From assembly GCA_041749015.1 (NCBI GenBank), contig JBGTCD010000084.1, positions 10,964 to 74,963 of the forward strand: 64,000 nucleotides of DNA, in the 5' to 3' direction. Origin of the DNA: JBGTCD01 sp041749015 (lineage in GTDB: Bacteria > Bacteroidota > Bacteroidia > Cytophagales > Cyclobacteriaceae). Positions 53,124-61,735 of the stretch are shown one piece after another. The translations under genes were made by a program, and so were the position numbers. Positions within the stretch are counted from its first letter, which is position 1; the number at the start of each line of letters is the position of its first letter. The notes under the pieces were generated by a model. The model was not told the origin of the DNA, ran no database searches, and worked only from the letters and a program-made list of their open reading frames with translations.

Positions 53124-54368
53124 ATGAATCAACTTATCATACCCAGACTAAGTCTGATGATGTTCCTGCAGTTTTTTATTTGGGGGGCATGGTTTGTGAC
53201 TTTAGGGACATTTTTGGGCAATAATCTCGGAGCCTCCGGGGCTCAAACGGCTGCCGCTTTTTCCACACAATCGCTTGGGGCTATAATTGCGCCCTTTATT
53301 ATAGGGCTTATTGCTGATAAGTATTTCAATGCAGAGCGAATTCTGGGCTTTTTACATCTGGGAGGGGCAGTCCTCATGTACCTGATGTACCAGTCCGGTG
53401 ATTTTGCTACATTCTATCCCTATGTGTTTGTGTATATGGTGCTGTACATGCCTACCCTTGCCCTGGTGAATTCGGTTTCATTCAGGCAGATGAAAGATCC
53501 TGCAAAAGAGTTCGCCATTGTCAGGGTATGGGGCACTATAGGATGGATCGTAGCAGGATTGCTCATCAGCTATGCTTTTGTATGGGACAGCGAAAAGGGA
53601 ATTTCTGACGGGCTGTTAAAAAATACTTTCCTTATGGCAGGTACGGCTTCAGCCTTGCTGGGAATATTTAGCTTTACCCTGCCTGCCACACCGCCCAGGG
53701 TTGCTAAAGGAGAGAAACAAACTATTTCGCAGCTTCTTGGGCTTGAAGCCTTGAGTTTACTCAAGAATAAAAATTTTCTTGTTTTCTTTATCTCCTCCAT
53801 CCTGATATGCATTCCGCTGGCCTTTTATTATCAGAATGCCAACCCTTTTCTGGCTGAAATCGGAGTGGGTAACCCTACCGGTAAAATGACGATCGGGCAA
53901 GTTTCGGAAGTGTTATTTATGCTGCTGCTCCCGGTTTTTTTCAAAAGATTTGGCATCAAGATCACCCTTTTGGTGGGAATGCTGGCCTGGGCCCTGAGGT
54001 ATGTGCTTTTTGCCTACGGTGATGCTGGTGCAGGCTTCTATATGCTGCTAATTGGCATTGCCCTGCACGGGATATGCTATGACTTCTTCTTTGTGTCGGG
54101 GCAGATTTACACCGACTCCAAAGCAGGTGAAAAATACAAAAGTGCTGCCCAGGGCCTCATCACCCTGGCCACTTATGGCGTAGGGATGTTGATTGGTTTC
54201 TGGGTAGCTGGATTGATATCAGATCACTACCTTCTTGAGGCCGGAAAACATGACTGGGAATCCATCTGGCTCATTCCGGCAGGCATCGCAGTGGTGGTGA
54301 CCCTGCTGTTTTTATTATTCTTCAGAACGGAAAAAGTGAGTGATAAAAAAATTGAAAAGGCCTTATAA
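53124..54368 (+). CDS. MFS transporter, nucleoside:H+ symporter (NupG-like) family
   Basis: 414 residues, about 12 membrane helices. The N-terminus R-L-S-L-M-M-F-L-Q-F-F-I-W-G-A-W is the signature of the Nuc_H_symport family (NupG, XapB). In Bacteroidota these often sit in sugar clusters next to Gfo/Idh/MocA and isomerase genes, so the substrate may be a sugar derivative rather than a nucleoside. Divergent from the catabolic operon, with the LacI-like site between. Confidence 0.87.
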   Translation: MNQLIIPRLSLMMFLQFFIWGAWFVTLGTFLGNNLGASGAQTAAAFSTQSLGAIIAPFIIGLIADKYFNAERILGFLHLGGAVLMYLMYQSGDFATFYPYVFVYMVLYMPTLALVNSVSFRQMKDPAKEFAIVRVWGTIGWIVAGLLISYAFVWDSEKGISDGLLKNTFLMAGTASALLGIFSFTLPATPPRVAKGEKQTISQLLGLEALSLLKNKNFLVFFISSILICIPLAFYYQNANPFLAEIGVGNPTGKMTIGQVSEVLFMLLLPVFFKRFGIKITLLVGMLAWALRYVLFAYGDAGAGFYMLLIGIALHGICYDFFFVSGQIYTDSKAGEKYKSAAQGLITLATYGVGMLIGFWVAGLISDHYLLEAGKHDWESIWLIPAGIAVVVTLLFLLFFRTEKVSDKKIEKAL

Positions 54369-54392
54369 AAATCTTAATTCACAAAATATTCG

Positions 54393-55361
54393 ATGAATCA
54401 ACGCCCGCGCCGTAACAGAAAATCAAAGGTGATCAGAGACCTGGTCAGGGAGTCTTCTGTGCATACGGATAATCTGATTTTCCCATTGTTTCTGCTGGAG
54501 GGCCAAAACAAAAAGGTGGAGGTTAGCTCTATGCCTGGGATATACCGGCTCTCACTCGACCTGATGCTCAAGGAAATAGAGTCATGCATCGGCCTTGGCA
54601 TTAGGACATTTGATATTTTCCCTGTAGTAGAAGAGAAATATAAGGACAAGACCGCCACTAAAAGCTATGATGAAAATTTTTTCTACCTCAAAGCCCTAAG
54701 GGAGATCAAGAAGCAGTTTCCGGAATCCTGCATCATGACGGATGTGGCCATGGACCCTTATAGTAGTGACGGGCATGACGGTTTGGTCAAGGATGGCAAA
54801 ATTCTCAATGATGAAACCCTGGATATTCTGGGTAAAATGGCTCTGGCTCAGGCAGCCACAGGCATTGATATTCTGGGGCCTTCTGATATGATGGATGGCC
54901 GCGTGGGATACATACGGGAGACCCTGGATGACCATGGGTTTACAGAGGTATCCATCATGAGCTACACGGCCAAATATGCCTCCGCCTTTTATGGGCCTTT
55001 TCGCGATGCACTTGATTCTGCCCCTAAGTTTGGCGATAAGAAAACCTACCAGATGGACCCTGCCAACCGTATTGAGGCGCTCAGAGAGGCGGCCCTGGAT
55101 GCTGAGGAGGGGGCCGATTTTTTGATGGTAAAGCCTGCCCTGGCTTATTTGGACGTAATCAGCCTCCTTAAGGACCATTTCGAACTCCCCATTGCGGCTT
55201 ATAATGTGAGTGGGGAGTATGCCATGATCACCGCGGCTGCTCAAAACGGCTGGCTAGACCGGGACCGGGCTATTGATGAAACCCTGCTCAGTATCAAAAG
55301 GGCCGGTGCCGATGTGATTCTAACTTATTTTGCAAAGGAGTTTGCAAAACGCAATTCCTAG
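54393..55361 (+). CDS. hemB: Porphobilinogen synthase (delta-aminolevulinate dehydratase)
   Basis: Condenses two 5-aminolevulinates into porphobilinogen for haem. 322 residues. Active-site lysines in M-S-Y-T-A-K-Y-A-S and L-M-V-K-P-A. The metal loop reads T-D-V-A-M-D-P-Y-S-S-D-G-H-D-G, with Asp/Ala instead of the zinc-binding cysteines, so the enzyme should be magnesium-type. It starts 24 bases after the MFS gene. Confidence 0.95.
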   Translation: MNQRPRRNRKSKVIRDLVRESSVHTDNLIFPLFLLEGQNKKVEVSSMPGIYRLSLDLMLKEIESCIGLGIRTFDIFPVVEEKYKDKTATKSYDENFFYLKALREIKKQFPESCIMTDVAMDPYSSDGHDGLVKDGKILNDETLDILGKMALAQAATGIDILGPSDMMDGRVGYIRETLDDHGFTEVSIMSYTAKYASAFYGPFRDALDSAPKFGDKKTYQMDPANRIEALREAALDAEEGADFLMVKPALAYLDVISLLKDHFELPIAAYNVSGEYAMITAAAQNGWLDRDRAIDETLLSIKRAGADVILTYFAKEFAKRNS

Positions 55362-55459
55362 GGAAATTTTACTCATTTTTCACCTCAAGTCTTGTCGGAT
55401 TAATCTGATCGCTTCATGGGAATTACCAATTCCTCAGAAAATTTCTTAATTTTATTGGT

Positions 55460-56737
55460 ATGAGGTGTTTCAATGGTCTTTTATTTATATTGTTGTGGGT
55501 AATGCTCCTTGCGGCATGCAGTGAAAAGGAACCCATAGCATGGAAATCAATTGAAAAAGCCTTCCAAACTCAGCTCATCCAGGTGGGGAATGGGGACACC
55601 ATTTTCATACCGGAGGGCCATTATATGTTTACCAAAGGGGTGAGTCTTGATGGAAAATCTAATGTCGTCATTAAGGGCAGTGGCATGGACCGCACCGTGT
55701 TGTCATTCAGAGATCAGGTGGAGGGTGCCGAAGGCATAAGGATTACCAACAGCCATCAAATCACCATCCAGGACTTAACCATCCAGGATGCCAAAGGTGA
55801 TAATCTTAAGGTCTCGGATACCAATGGCATTACCATACGCCGGGTGAAAGCCGAATGGACCGGGGGCCCTAAAACGGAAAATGGTGCATACGCCCTCTAT
55901 CCTGTGCTTTGCAAGAATGTGCTCATTGAAGAGTCGATAGCCATCGGGGCATCCGATGCCGGAATCTACGTGGGGCAATCTGATTCAGTCATTATCAGAA
56001 ATAACATCGCCTATCATAATGTGGCAGGTATAGAAGCTGAAAACTCCAGATGGGTGGCCATTTACGGCAATGAAGCCTATCACAATACCGGAGGAATTCT
56101 GGTGTTTGACCTGCCGGGACTTACCCAATATGGGCATACCACCAGGGTTTATGGCAATCTAATACGCAGCAATAATCATCAAAACTTTGCCCATCCGGGA
56201 AATGTGGTGGCTTCCATCCCCCCGGGCACAGGCATGATGATTTTGGCTACCAGGGATATTGAGATCACCAATAATATTTTTGAAAACAACAGAACCATTG
56301 GTACGGGGATCATCAGTTACGAACTTGTAGCGGCTCTTAATGAAGGCAATACCGGAGAGGATACGCCCCTGTCATTTCAGAGTGTGGACAACCAATACAG
56401 GCTTGATACCCTTTATGACCCCTATCCTGACCGGTTGTTTATTCATGGGAATGTGTACCGCAATAAACACTGGTTTCCCTCCCGGAAACATGATATCGGT
56501 AAACTCTTTTTATTTAAGTTTCCTTTCAAAACACCGGATATTGCTTTTGATGGTATCAGGCCCGAAGACCTCGGCCCCCTCAACCTTTGTATCAAAAATA
56601 ACGGTGATATCAGGTTTGCCAATCTGGATGCTGCCAATGATTTTGAAGGGCTGAATACCGATATTGATCTGCATGATTGTGAGGTTGACGAAATACAGCT
56701 CAACCTGTCCGGGTTCTTACAAAATGAGGTTCAGTAG
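55460..56737 (+). CDS. Parallel beta-helix repeat lipoprotein
   Basis: 425 residues. Lipoprotein signal L-L-A-A-C. The body (about 35-310) is a right-handed beta-helix with regular rungs such as I-R-I-T-N-S-H-Q-I-T-I-Q-D-L-T-I and A-G-I-E-A-E-N-S. The family is usually found next to the cytochrome that follows. A carbohydrate-binding or polysaccharide-modifying role is inferred from the fold. Confidence 0.85.
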   Translation: MRCFNGLLFILLWVMLLAACSEKEPIAWKSIEKAFQTQLIQVGNGDTIFIPEGHYMFTKGVSLDGKSNVVIKGSGMDRTVLSFRDQVEGAEGIRITNSHQITIQDLTIQDAKGDNLKVSDTNGITIRRVKAEWTGGPKTENGAYALYPVLCKNVLIEESIAIGASDAGIYVGQSDSVIIRNNIAYHNVAGIEAENSRWVAIYGNEAYHNTGGILVFDLPGLTQYGHTTRVYGNLIRSNNHQNFAHPGNVVASIPPGTGMMILATRDIEITNNIFENNRTIGTGIISYELVAALNEGNTGEDTPLSFQSVDNQYRLDTLYDPYPDRLFIHGNVYRNKHWFPSRKHDIGKLFLFKFPFKTPDIAFDGIRPEDLGPLNLCIKNNGDIRFANLDAANDFEGLNTDIDLHDCEVDEIQLNLSGFLQNEVQ

Positions 56738-57825
56738 TGAGGGTTTTTCAAGTAGTATTTCCCTTTTTGTTCTTTTCATTAACCGCCTGCCAGGGTGATA
56801 AAAGTGCCGGTCATGGGGTAGAAGAAATCGACCTTTGGGAAGGTCAAACCATAAATTATGGACTGGAAAAGCTATCAGAATATGGCTTTTTTAAAAGTCC
56901 TATGAAGGATTTGGAACCCGAGGAAGGGGTTATACCTTACAGGGTCAATGCCCAACTTTTTTCTGATTATGCCTACAAAGCCCGGTTTGTCAAGATACCC
57001 GAAGGTAATAAAGCCGCTTATCATGACAGCGAAGTTTTCGATTTTCCGGAGGGCACCATTTTGATCAAAAACTTTTACTACCCCGATGATTTCCGGGAAC
57101 CGGAGGGCAAGAGGCGGATTATTGAGACCAGGCTATTGATTTTGGAAGATGGGGTATGGGTGGCCTTGCCTTATATCTGGAATGATGACCAAACAGAAGC
57201 TTTATTATCACCATCAGGGGCTTCACTTCAGGTATCATGGACCCATTTTGACGGAGCTTCCAAGGTGGTAAATTATACTGTTCCCAATGTGAACGACTGC
57301 AAAAGCTGTCATCTCAAAGGCGCTCAATTGGTGCCTATCGGGCCGTCCGCCCGGCAGCTCAATGGTGATTATGATTACTCTTCCGGCACTAAAAATCAAT
57401 TGGTGATGTGGAATGAAGCCGGTATCCTCGATGCGCTGCCGGACCTCCAGCCATGGCCCCGTCTGGCTGATTACGATAACCGCGAAGAATATACCCTCGA
57501 CCGAAGAGCCAGGGCATGGCTGGAGGTCAACTGTGGCCACTGCCACAGTGCGGACGGCCCGGCTAAGTCCAGTGGGTTGCACCTTCAAGCCCATATCAAC
57601 GACCCATACCGGCTTGGCATTGGCAAATCACCCGTAGCGGCAGGTAAGGGCTCGGGAGGCCGGAAATACAGCATTGTGCCAGGAAGGCCCGATGCGTCCA
57701 TACTCATGTACCGGATCGAATCCGATGAGCCCGGCATCATGATGCCAGAGCTTGGCCGAAGGATCAACCATCAGGAAGGGGTAGCGTTGATCAGGGAGTG
57801 GATCGAAAGCCTCAAAGATCAGTAA
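56737..57825 (+). CDS. Di-haem c-type cytochrome lipoprotein (SO2930 type)
   Basis: 362 residues from a GTG start sharing one base with the preceding stop. Lipoprotein signal L-T-A-C. Two haem motifs, C-K-S-C-H (about 189-193) and C-G-H-C-H (about 266-270). Belongs to the family described with the beta-helix partner in Shewanella; their joint function is unknown. Translational coupling suggests a complex. Confidence 0.85.
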   Translation: MRVFQVVFPFLFFSLTACQGDKSAGHGVEEIDLWEGQTINYGLEKLSEYGFFKSPMKDLEPEEGVIPYRVNAQLFSDYAYKARFVKIPEGNKAAYHDSEVFDFPEGTILIKNFYYPDDFREPEGKRRIIETRLLILEDGVWVALPYIWNDDQTEALLSPSGASLQVSWTHFDGASKVVNYTVPNVNDCKSCHLKGAQLVPIGPSARQLNGDYDYSSGTKNQLVMWNEAGILDALPDLQPWPRLADYDNREEYTLDRRARAWLEVNCGHCHSADGPAKSSGLHLQAHINDPYRLGIGKSPVAAGKGSGGRKYSIVPGRPDASILMYRIESDEPGIMMPELGRRINHQEGVALIREWIESLKDQ

Positions 57826-57891
57826 ATTAATAGGTTACTTGGTTGAGCAGATTAGTCGTTATAATTTTATTGAAAGGCAGAGCAGGGACTT

Positions 57892-59238
57892 TTAGTACCC
57901 CCCCTGATATGAAATATGGAAGTCATCTAAATGGTGGTCGGTGGGACTTTCCTGTTTACTCTCCGGGAGGATCAACTCAAATACAGTTTCATCTTGTAGG
58001 TTTTCTTTCAAACAAAGTGCTCCTGATTGCTTTTCAAGGGCTTTCCTGGCGATAAATAGGCCTAAACCTGAGCCTTGCGATTCCACAGCCCCCATGTAAA
58101 ACAAGTCAAATATCCTTTCTCTGACATCGGTTTCGATACCTATGCCATTATCTCTGACCTCCAGATGTAATTCACCATTGATCAGCCTCCCTTTAATGTA
58201 TGCACTAGATTCCTTTTCCTTATTTCTAAATTTGATGCAATTGTCCAATACATTCTCAAGGGCAAGAGTAAGGATCTTAGGATCTGCTTTGAGGAAAAGA
58301 TCAAAGGGGATGTCCACTTCCACAGGGAAAGTTTCGCATTGGTTTGATTGTTTGACTTCGTCTGCTATGTTTTCCACAAATTTTTTAAGCTCGATATTGC
58401 AAAGCTGTGGCTCATAGTCTTTAAGGGCATTTACAGTGAGTAGCCGCTTTAGCATTTTATCCATGAGTAAGGCGGAATCGTGGACCATCTTTTTATACTT
58501 CATGCTCAAATCCGGATCAGGGTCTTTGATAAGCAGATTTGACAGCCCAATGATGCGTGCGAGGGGCCCGCGAAGATCGTGTGAGGCCCTGTAGACAAAA
58601 TTATTAAGCTGGCTGGCGAGGGCCTCCATTTCTTCTTTACTCTTGATAATTTCGGTGATGTTGGTGGCCAGCACCAGCCGACAATCTCGTCCGTCATATT
58701 TAAGGTAATTGGATTCGATATCCACATAGATGATTTCTCCGTTTTTTCGTTGATGCTGCCATACCCCTGAGTACCCATACTCTTTGAATCCAGGTGTTTC
58801 AACTGTTTCTCTCAGCTTTAAACGCTCTGATACAGACCTAATTTCCAGAGTGGTCATTTCCAAAAATTCTTTTCTGGTATACCCATATTGTTTTTCTGCC
58901 GCCTCATTTACTTCCAAAAATTCAAAAGTATCAATGGAGTAAACCCACATGGGTACCGGAGTTTTTTCGAACAGGATCTGATACCGCCGCTGCATGGTAT
59001 CTATCATTTTGTTGGATCTGGTGATTTTTCCTCTGTGGTAGAATACCAGTATGCCAATAATCAAACCGGATAGCAACACAAATAATATACCCTTCACAAG
59101 TCCGATGGCAAAGGTCACTTCCCTGTCCTGAATAATAAAGCTTACCAAATGATCTGAGCCAATGATCCATAAGGCCCCAAAGGCAATATAGTAGATGGTG
59201 ATCTTGAGTGCTTTTTTATCAAATGGCCAGGGCGTCAT
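57892..59238 (-). CDS. PAS-domain sensor histidine kinase
   Basis: 448 residues: two membrane helices (about 12-32 and 43-66), a PAS domain (about 85-205, with K-T-P-V-P-M-W-V-Y), the phosphoacceptor H-box R-A-S-H-D-L-R-G-P-L-A-R-I (about 221-233), and an ATPase domain with N-box D-N-C-I-K-F and G-L-G-L-F-I. No response regulator gene is adjacent, so it is an orphan kinase. The periplasmic loop is short, so sensing is probably via the membrane or PAS domain. Confidence 0.92.
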   Translation of the reverse strand: MTPWPFDKKALKITIYYIAFGALWIIGSDHLVSFIIQDREVTFAIGLVKGILFVLLSGLIIGILVFYHRGKITRSNKMIDTMQRRYQILFEKTPVPMWVYSIDTFEFLEVNEAAEKQYGYTRKEFLEMTTLEIRSVSERLKLRETVETPGFKEYGYSGVWQHQRKNGEIIYVDIESNYLKYDGRDCRLVLATNITEIIKSKEEMEALASQLNNFVYRASHDLRGPLARIIGLSNLLIKDPDPDLSMKYKKMVHDSALLMDKMLKRLLTVNALKDYEPQLCNIELKKFVENIADEVKQSNQCETFPVEVDIPFDLFLKADPKILTLALENVLDNCIKFRNKEKESSAYIKGRLINGELHLEVRDNGIGIETDVRERIFDLFYMGAVESQGSGLGLFIARKALEKQSGALCLKENLQDETVFELILPESKQESPTDHHLDDFHISYQGGY

Positions 59239-59433
59239 GGCTTTAAATTAAATTATTTTACCGCTATTAAAAATTATTATTTTTATATTATTAGAGCAGA
59301 CTCTTAATTTACAAACATCATGACTAAGGACCTAATGTTTTAACTTCTTTAGTTTGAAGGAGGAAGATAGGACTTGGTATTTATTCCGCCTTGTGGTGGA
59401 CCATTGGCAGGTACCCTTGAAACAGAGATAAAA

Positions 59434-59643
59434 TTATTGTTCTAATTCACGGATTTCGAAATCAGAGCCTTTCCCAAACTGATGCAGGTTCACTAGTTCA
59501 TACTCTTCAAGGGTGTGGAGGTCTTTGAGCAGAAAATTGTCTTTGGTAAGGGCCAGAATCGTGGTAAACTCGTAGGTTTCTCCATAGTTGATAAGCCGGT
59601 ATCGGTGACCCACCCGCATGCTATTGAATGCAAGTCCTTTCAT
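59434..59643 (-). CDS. Small conserved hypothetical protein
   Basis: 69 residues, beta-rich (M-R-V-G-H-R-Y-R-L-I-N-Y-G-E-T-Y-E-F), resembling a small SH3-like barrel. No membrane or signal segment. Single gene with spacers on both sides; the 195 bases towards the kinase gene hold only AT-rich sequence. No function known. Confidence 0.65.
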   Translation of the reverse strand: MKGLAFNSMRVGHRYRLINYGETYEFTTILALTKDNFLLKDLHTLEEYELVNLHQFGKGSDFEIRELEQ

Positions 59644-59745
59644 AAGGCCTCCTTTTTTTCTAGCATCAGAAGGGACGCTTTCGGGACGATTTTGGGATTA
59701 ATTAATTCGCAGTCGCTTTTTGCGAAGTGTAATTTCGAATGAATT

Positions 59746-60222
59746 TCAGGGTTGGCCCTCATGGTTCATAAATTTATCCAGCATCCTGTTGGTCTGGGCC
59801 TGCAGCTTCTTTTGAAAGAAAGAGGTAAATCCCAGCATCCACCCCTTTAGACCCAATGCCTGCCTGGACCATTTCCACAAATTGAATTGGTCGGTATGGC
59901 GGATGATTTTACCTTCTTTAAACTCAAATTTTGCAGAAATGTTGTTAATGACCCGCCGGCCTGTCTGGCTAAAGATATAAGTGGCTTCCCATTGAGCAGC
60001 ACCAGAAATTTCATCTGCGGTCACTGAGTGGTATTTAATCGCAATGTCACCACCGGACCGCTTCAGCAGCATTTCCCACATTTTTTTGGCGCGGATCCCT
60101 TCCAGGGTGCCAAATGCAGGGTCCTTAAAGACCACATCGTCATGGTATTGACTCACCATACCCTGAAAATTGCCTTCCTTAAAGGCTGTATAAAAGGCCT
60201 CAATTATTTCTGAATTTTTCAT
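59746..60222 (-). CDS. Nuclear transport factor 2-like (SnoaL-type) protein
   Basis: 158 residues, one NTF2-like domain: F-Y-T-A-F-K-E-G-N-F-Q-G-M, Y-H-D-D-V-V-F-K-D-P-A-F-G and R-H-T-D-Q-F-N-L-W. A small ligand-binding or isomerase-like fold, substrate unknown. Overlaps the rmuC stop by 4 bases (ATGA), so the two are co-translated. Confidence 0.83.
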   Translation of the reverse strand: MKNSEIIEAFYTAFKEGNFQGMVSQYHDDVVFKDPAFGTLEGIRAKKMWEMLLKRSGGDIAIKYHSVTADEISGAAQWEATYIFSQTGRRVINNISAKFEFKEGKIIRHTDQFNLWKWSRQALGLKGWMLGFTSFFQKKLQAQTNRMLDKFMNHEGQP

Positions 60223-61520
60223 GATTGTGGATCGATATCAACATCTTCTTCTGAACGGTCAAGCAGCCTGGGGTCAATATTTTTACTGGCCTGGGCCCCA
60301 AGTTTTTTTATGGATTCAGCTTTTTTCACCAGGTTGCCTTTACCTTCACTGAGTTTGTTCATGGCATCTTCATAGGTTTTTTGGGTAGCCTTCAGGCCTA
60401 CGCCCAGCTTCACCAGATCATCGGTAAACCCAACAAACTTATCATATAAGGCACCTCCCTGCCGGGCTATTTCCATGGCGTTCCGGTTTTGATATTCATT
60501 TTTCCAGATACTGGCGATGGTTCTCAAGGTAGCGATCAAAGTGGAGGGGCTTACCATCACGATATTTTTTTCGTATGCATCCAGGAATATCTGATGGTCA
60601 TTTTGAATGGCCAAACTAAAAGCTGGCTCTATGGGGATGAATAAAAGGACGAAATCCAGACTTCCCAAATCATACAAATTCTGGTAGTTCTTTTCAGAAA
60701 GGCCTTTGACATGAGTACGCAGGGATATAATGTGCTGTTTGAGGTAATTGGCTCTTTCTACATCATCATCGCTGGAGGTGAATCTTTCATAAGCTACAAG
60801 GCTTACTTTCGAATCAATCACCAGGTTTTTACTGTCAGGCAGCTTGATGACCACATCCGGCTGGTACCGCTTCCCTTCTTCGGTTGTCAAAGATTCCTGA
60901 AAAGTATACTCTTCCCCTTTACGCAAGCCTGATTTGGCCAGGATAGTCTCCAAAATAAATTCTCCCCAATTGCCTTGGGCCTTGCTGTCGCCTTTCAACG
61001 CACGCGTAAGATTTTCAGCTTCTTTGGTGATTTGCTGATTCAGCTCCTTCAAGTTGAGGAGCTGCTCCTTGAGGGCTGTGTTGCGCTCCAGACTGTCTTT
61101 ATTGGATTGCTCCACTTTTTTTTCAAATTCCTGAATTTTTTCCTTGAGGGGATTCAGGATCTCGCCCAGATTTTCTTTGCTTTTTTTATTTTTTTCATCG
61201 AAGATTTCATTGGCCAGATTTTTAAACTCATGCGTAAATTTTTCCTGAAGTGCTTCAAGATCTTTTTTCTGGTCTCTCAGCCGCTCTTCCATATTGCGGT
61301 AGTTGGCTTCTGAGGTGGCCAGACTTTGGTTGAGTCGCAGCACCTGTTGCCTTTCCTTGTCCAGTTCCAGCCGTGTTTCTGATACCTGGGTTCTGAGCAT
61401 TTCCCGTTGTTCTTCAGCAGCCCTGGCGTTGCCGGTGCCCTGAGCCATTTTCGTTTTGAAATACAGCCACCCACCGGTCAGTCCAATAGCGATACCCAAG
61501 AAAAGAAATGCGAAATCCAT
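60219..61520 (-). CDS. rmuC: DNA recombination protein RmuC
   Basis: 433 residues: N-terminal membrane helix (about 3-20), long coiled coil (about 25-170), then the RmuC nuclease-like domain with G-N-W-G-E-F-I-L-E, Y-Q-P-D-V-V-I-K-L-P and V-I-D-S-K-V-S-L. It limits inversions at short inverted repeats in E. coli. The 215 bases upstream (61521-61735) hold a near -7 box TATCTTTA (61703-61710) for the next gene. Confidence 0.92.
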   Translation of the reverse strand: MDFAFLFLGIAIGLTGGWLYFKTKMAQGTGNARAAEEQREMLRTQVSETRLELDKERQQVLRLNQSLATSEANYRNMEERLRDQKKDLEALQEKFTHEFKNLANEIFDEKNKKSKENLGEILNPLKEKIQEFEKKVEQSNKDSLERNTALKEQLLNLKELNQQITKEAENLTRALKGDSKAQGNWGEFILETILAKSGLRKGEEYTFQESLTTEEGKRYQPDVVIKLPDSKNLVIDSKVSLVAYERFTSSDDDVERANYLKQHIISLRTHVKGLSEKNYQNLYDLGSLDFVLLFIPIEPAFSLAIQNDHQIFLDAYEKNIVMVSPSTLIATLRTIASIWKNEYQNRNAMEIARQGGALYDKFVGFTDDLVKLGVGLKATQKTYEDAMNKLSEGKGNLVKKAESIKKLGAQASKNIDPRLLDRSEEDVDIDPQS

Positions 61521-61735
61521 AATGGCAAATTTAGGTCTTTATATTAAAGATAAAATAAAGATTTCACTGCAAAGGAAAGGGACAAAAATTTTTCTAAGAA
61601 AATGAATTATAGTTTACGCAGGTTAACTTATGGTTATTAAATAGAAAATTATATAAGGAAATTGATGTATTTATACTCAATGATATTGACTTTCAGGTTC
61701 TTTATCTTTAGGTTTAGATTCCTAAAATAGTGTGA

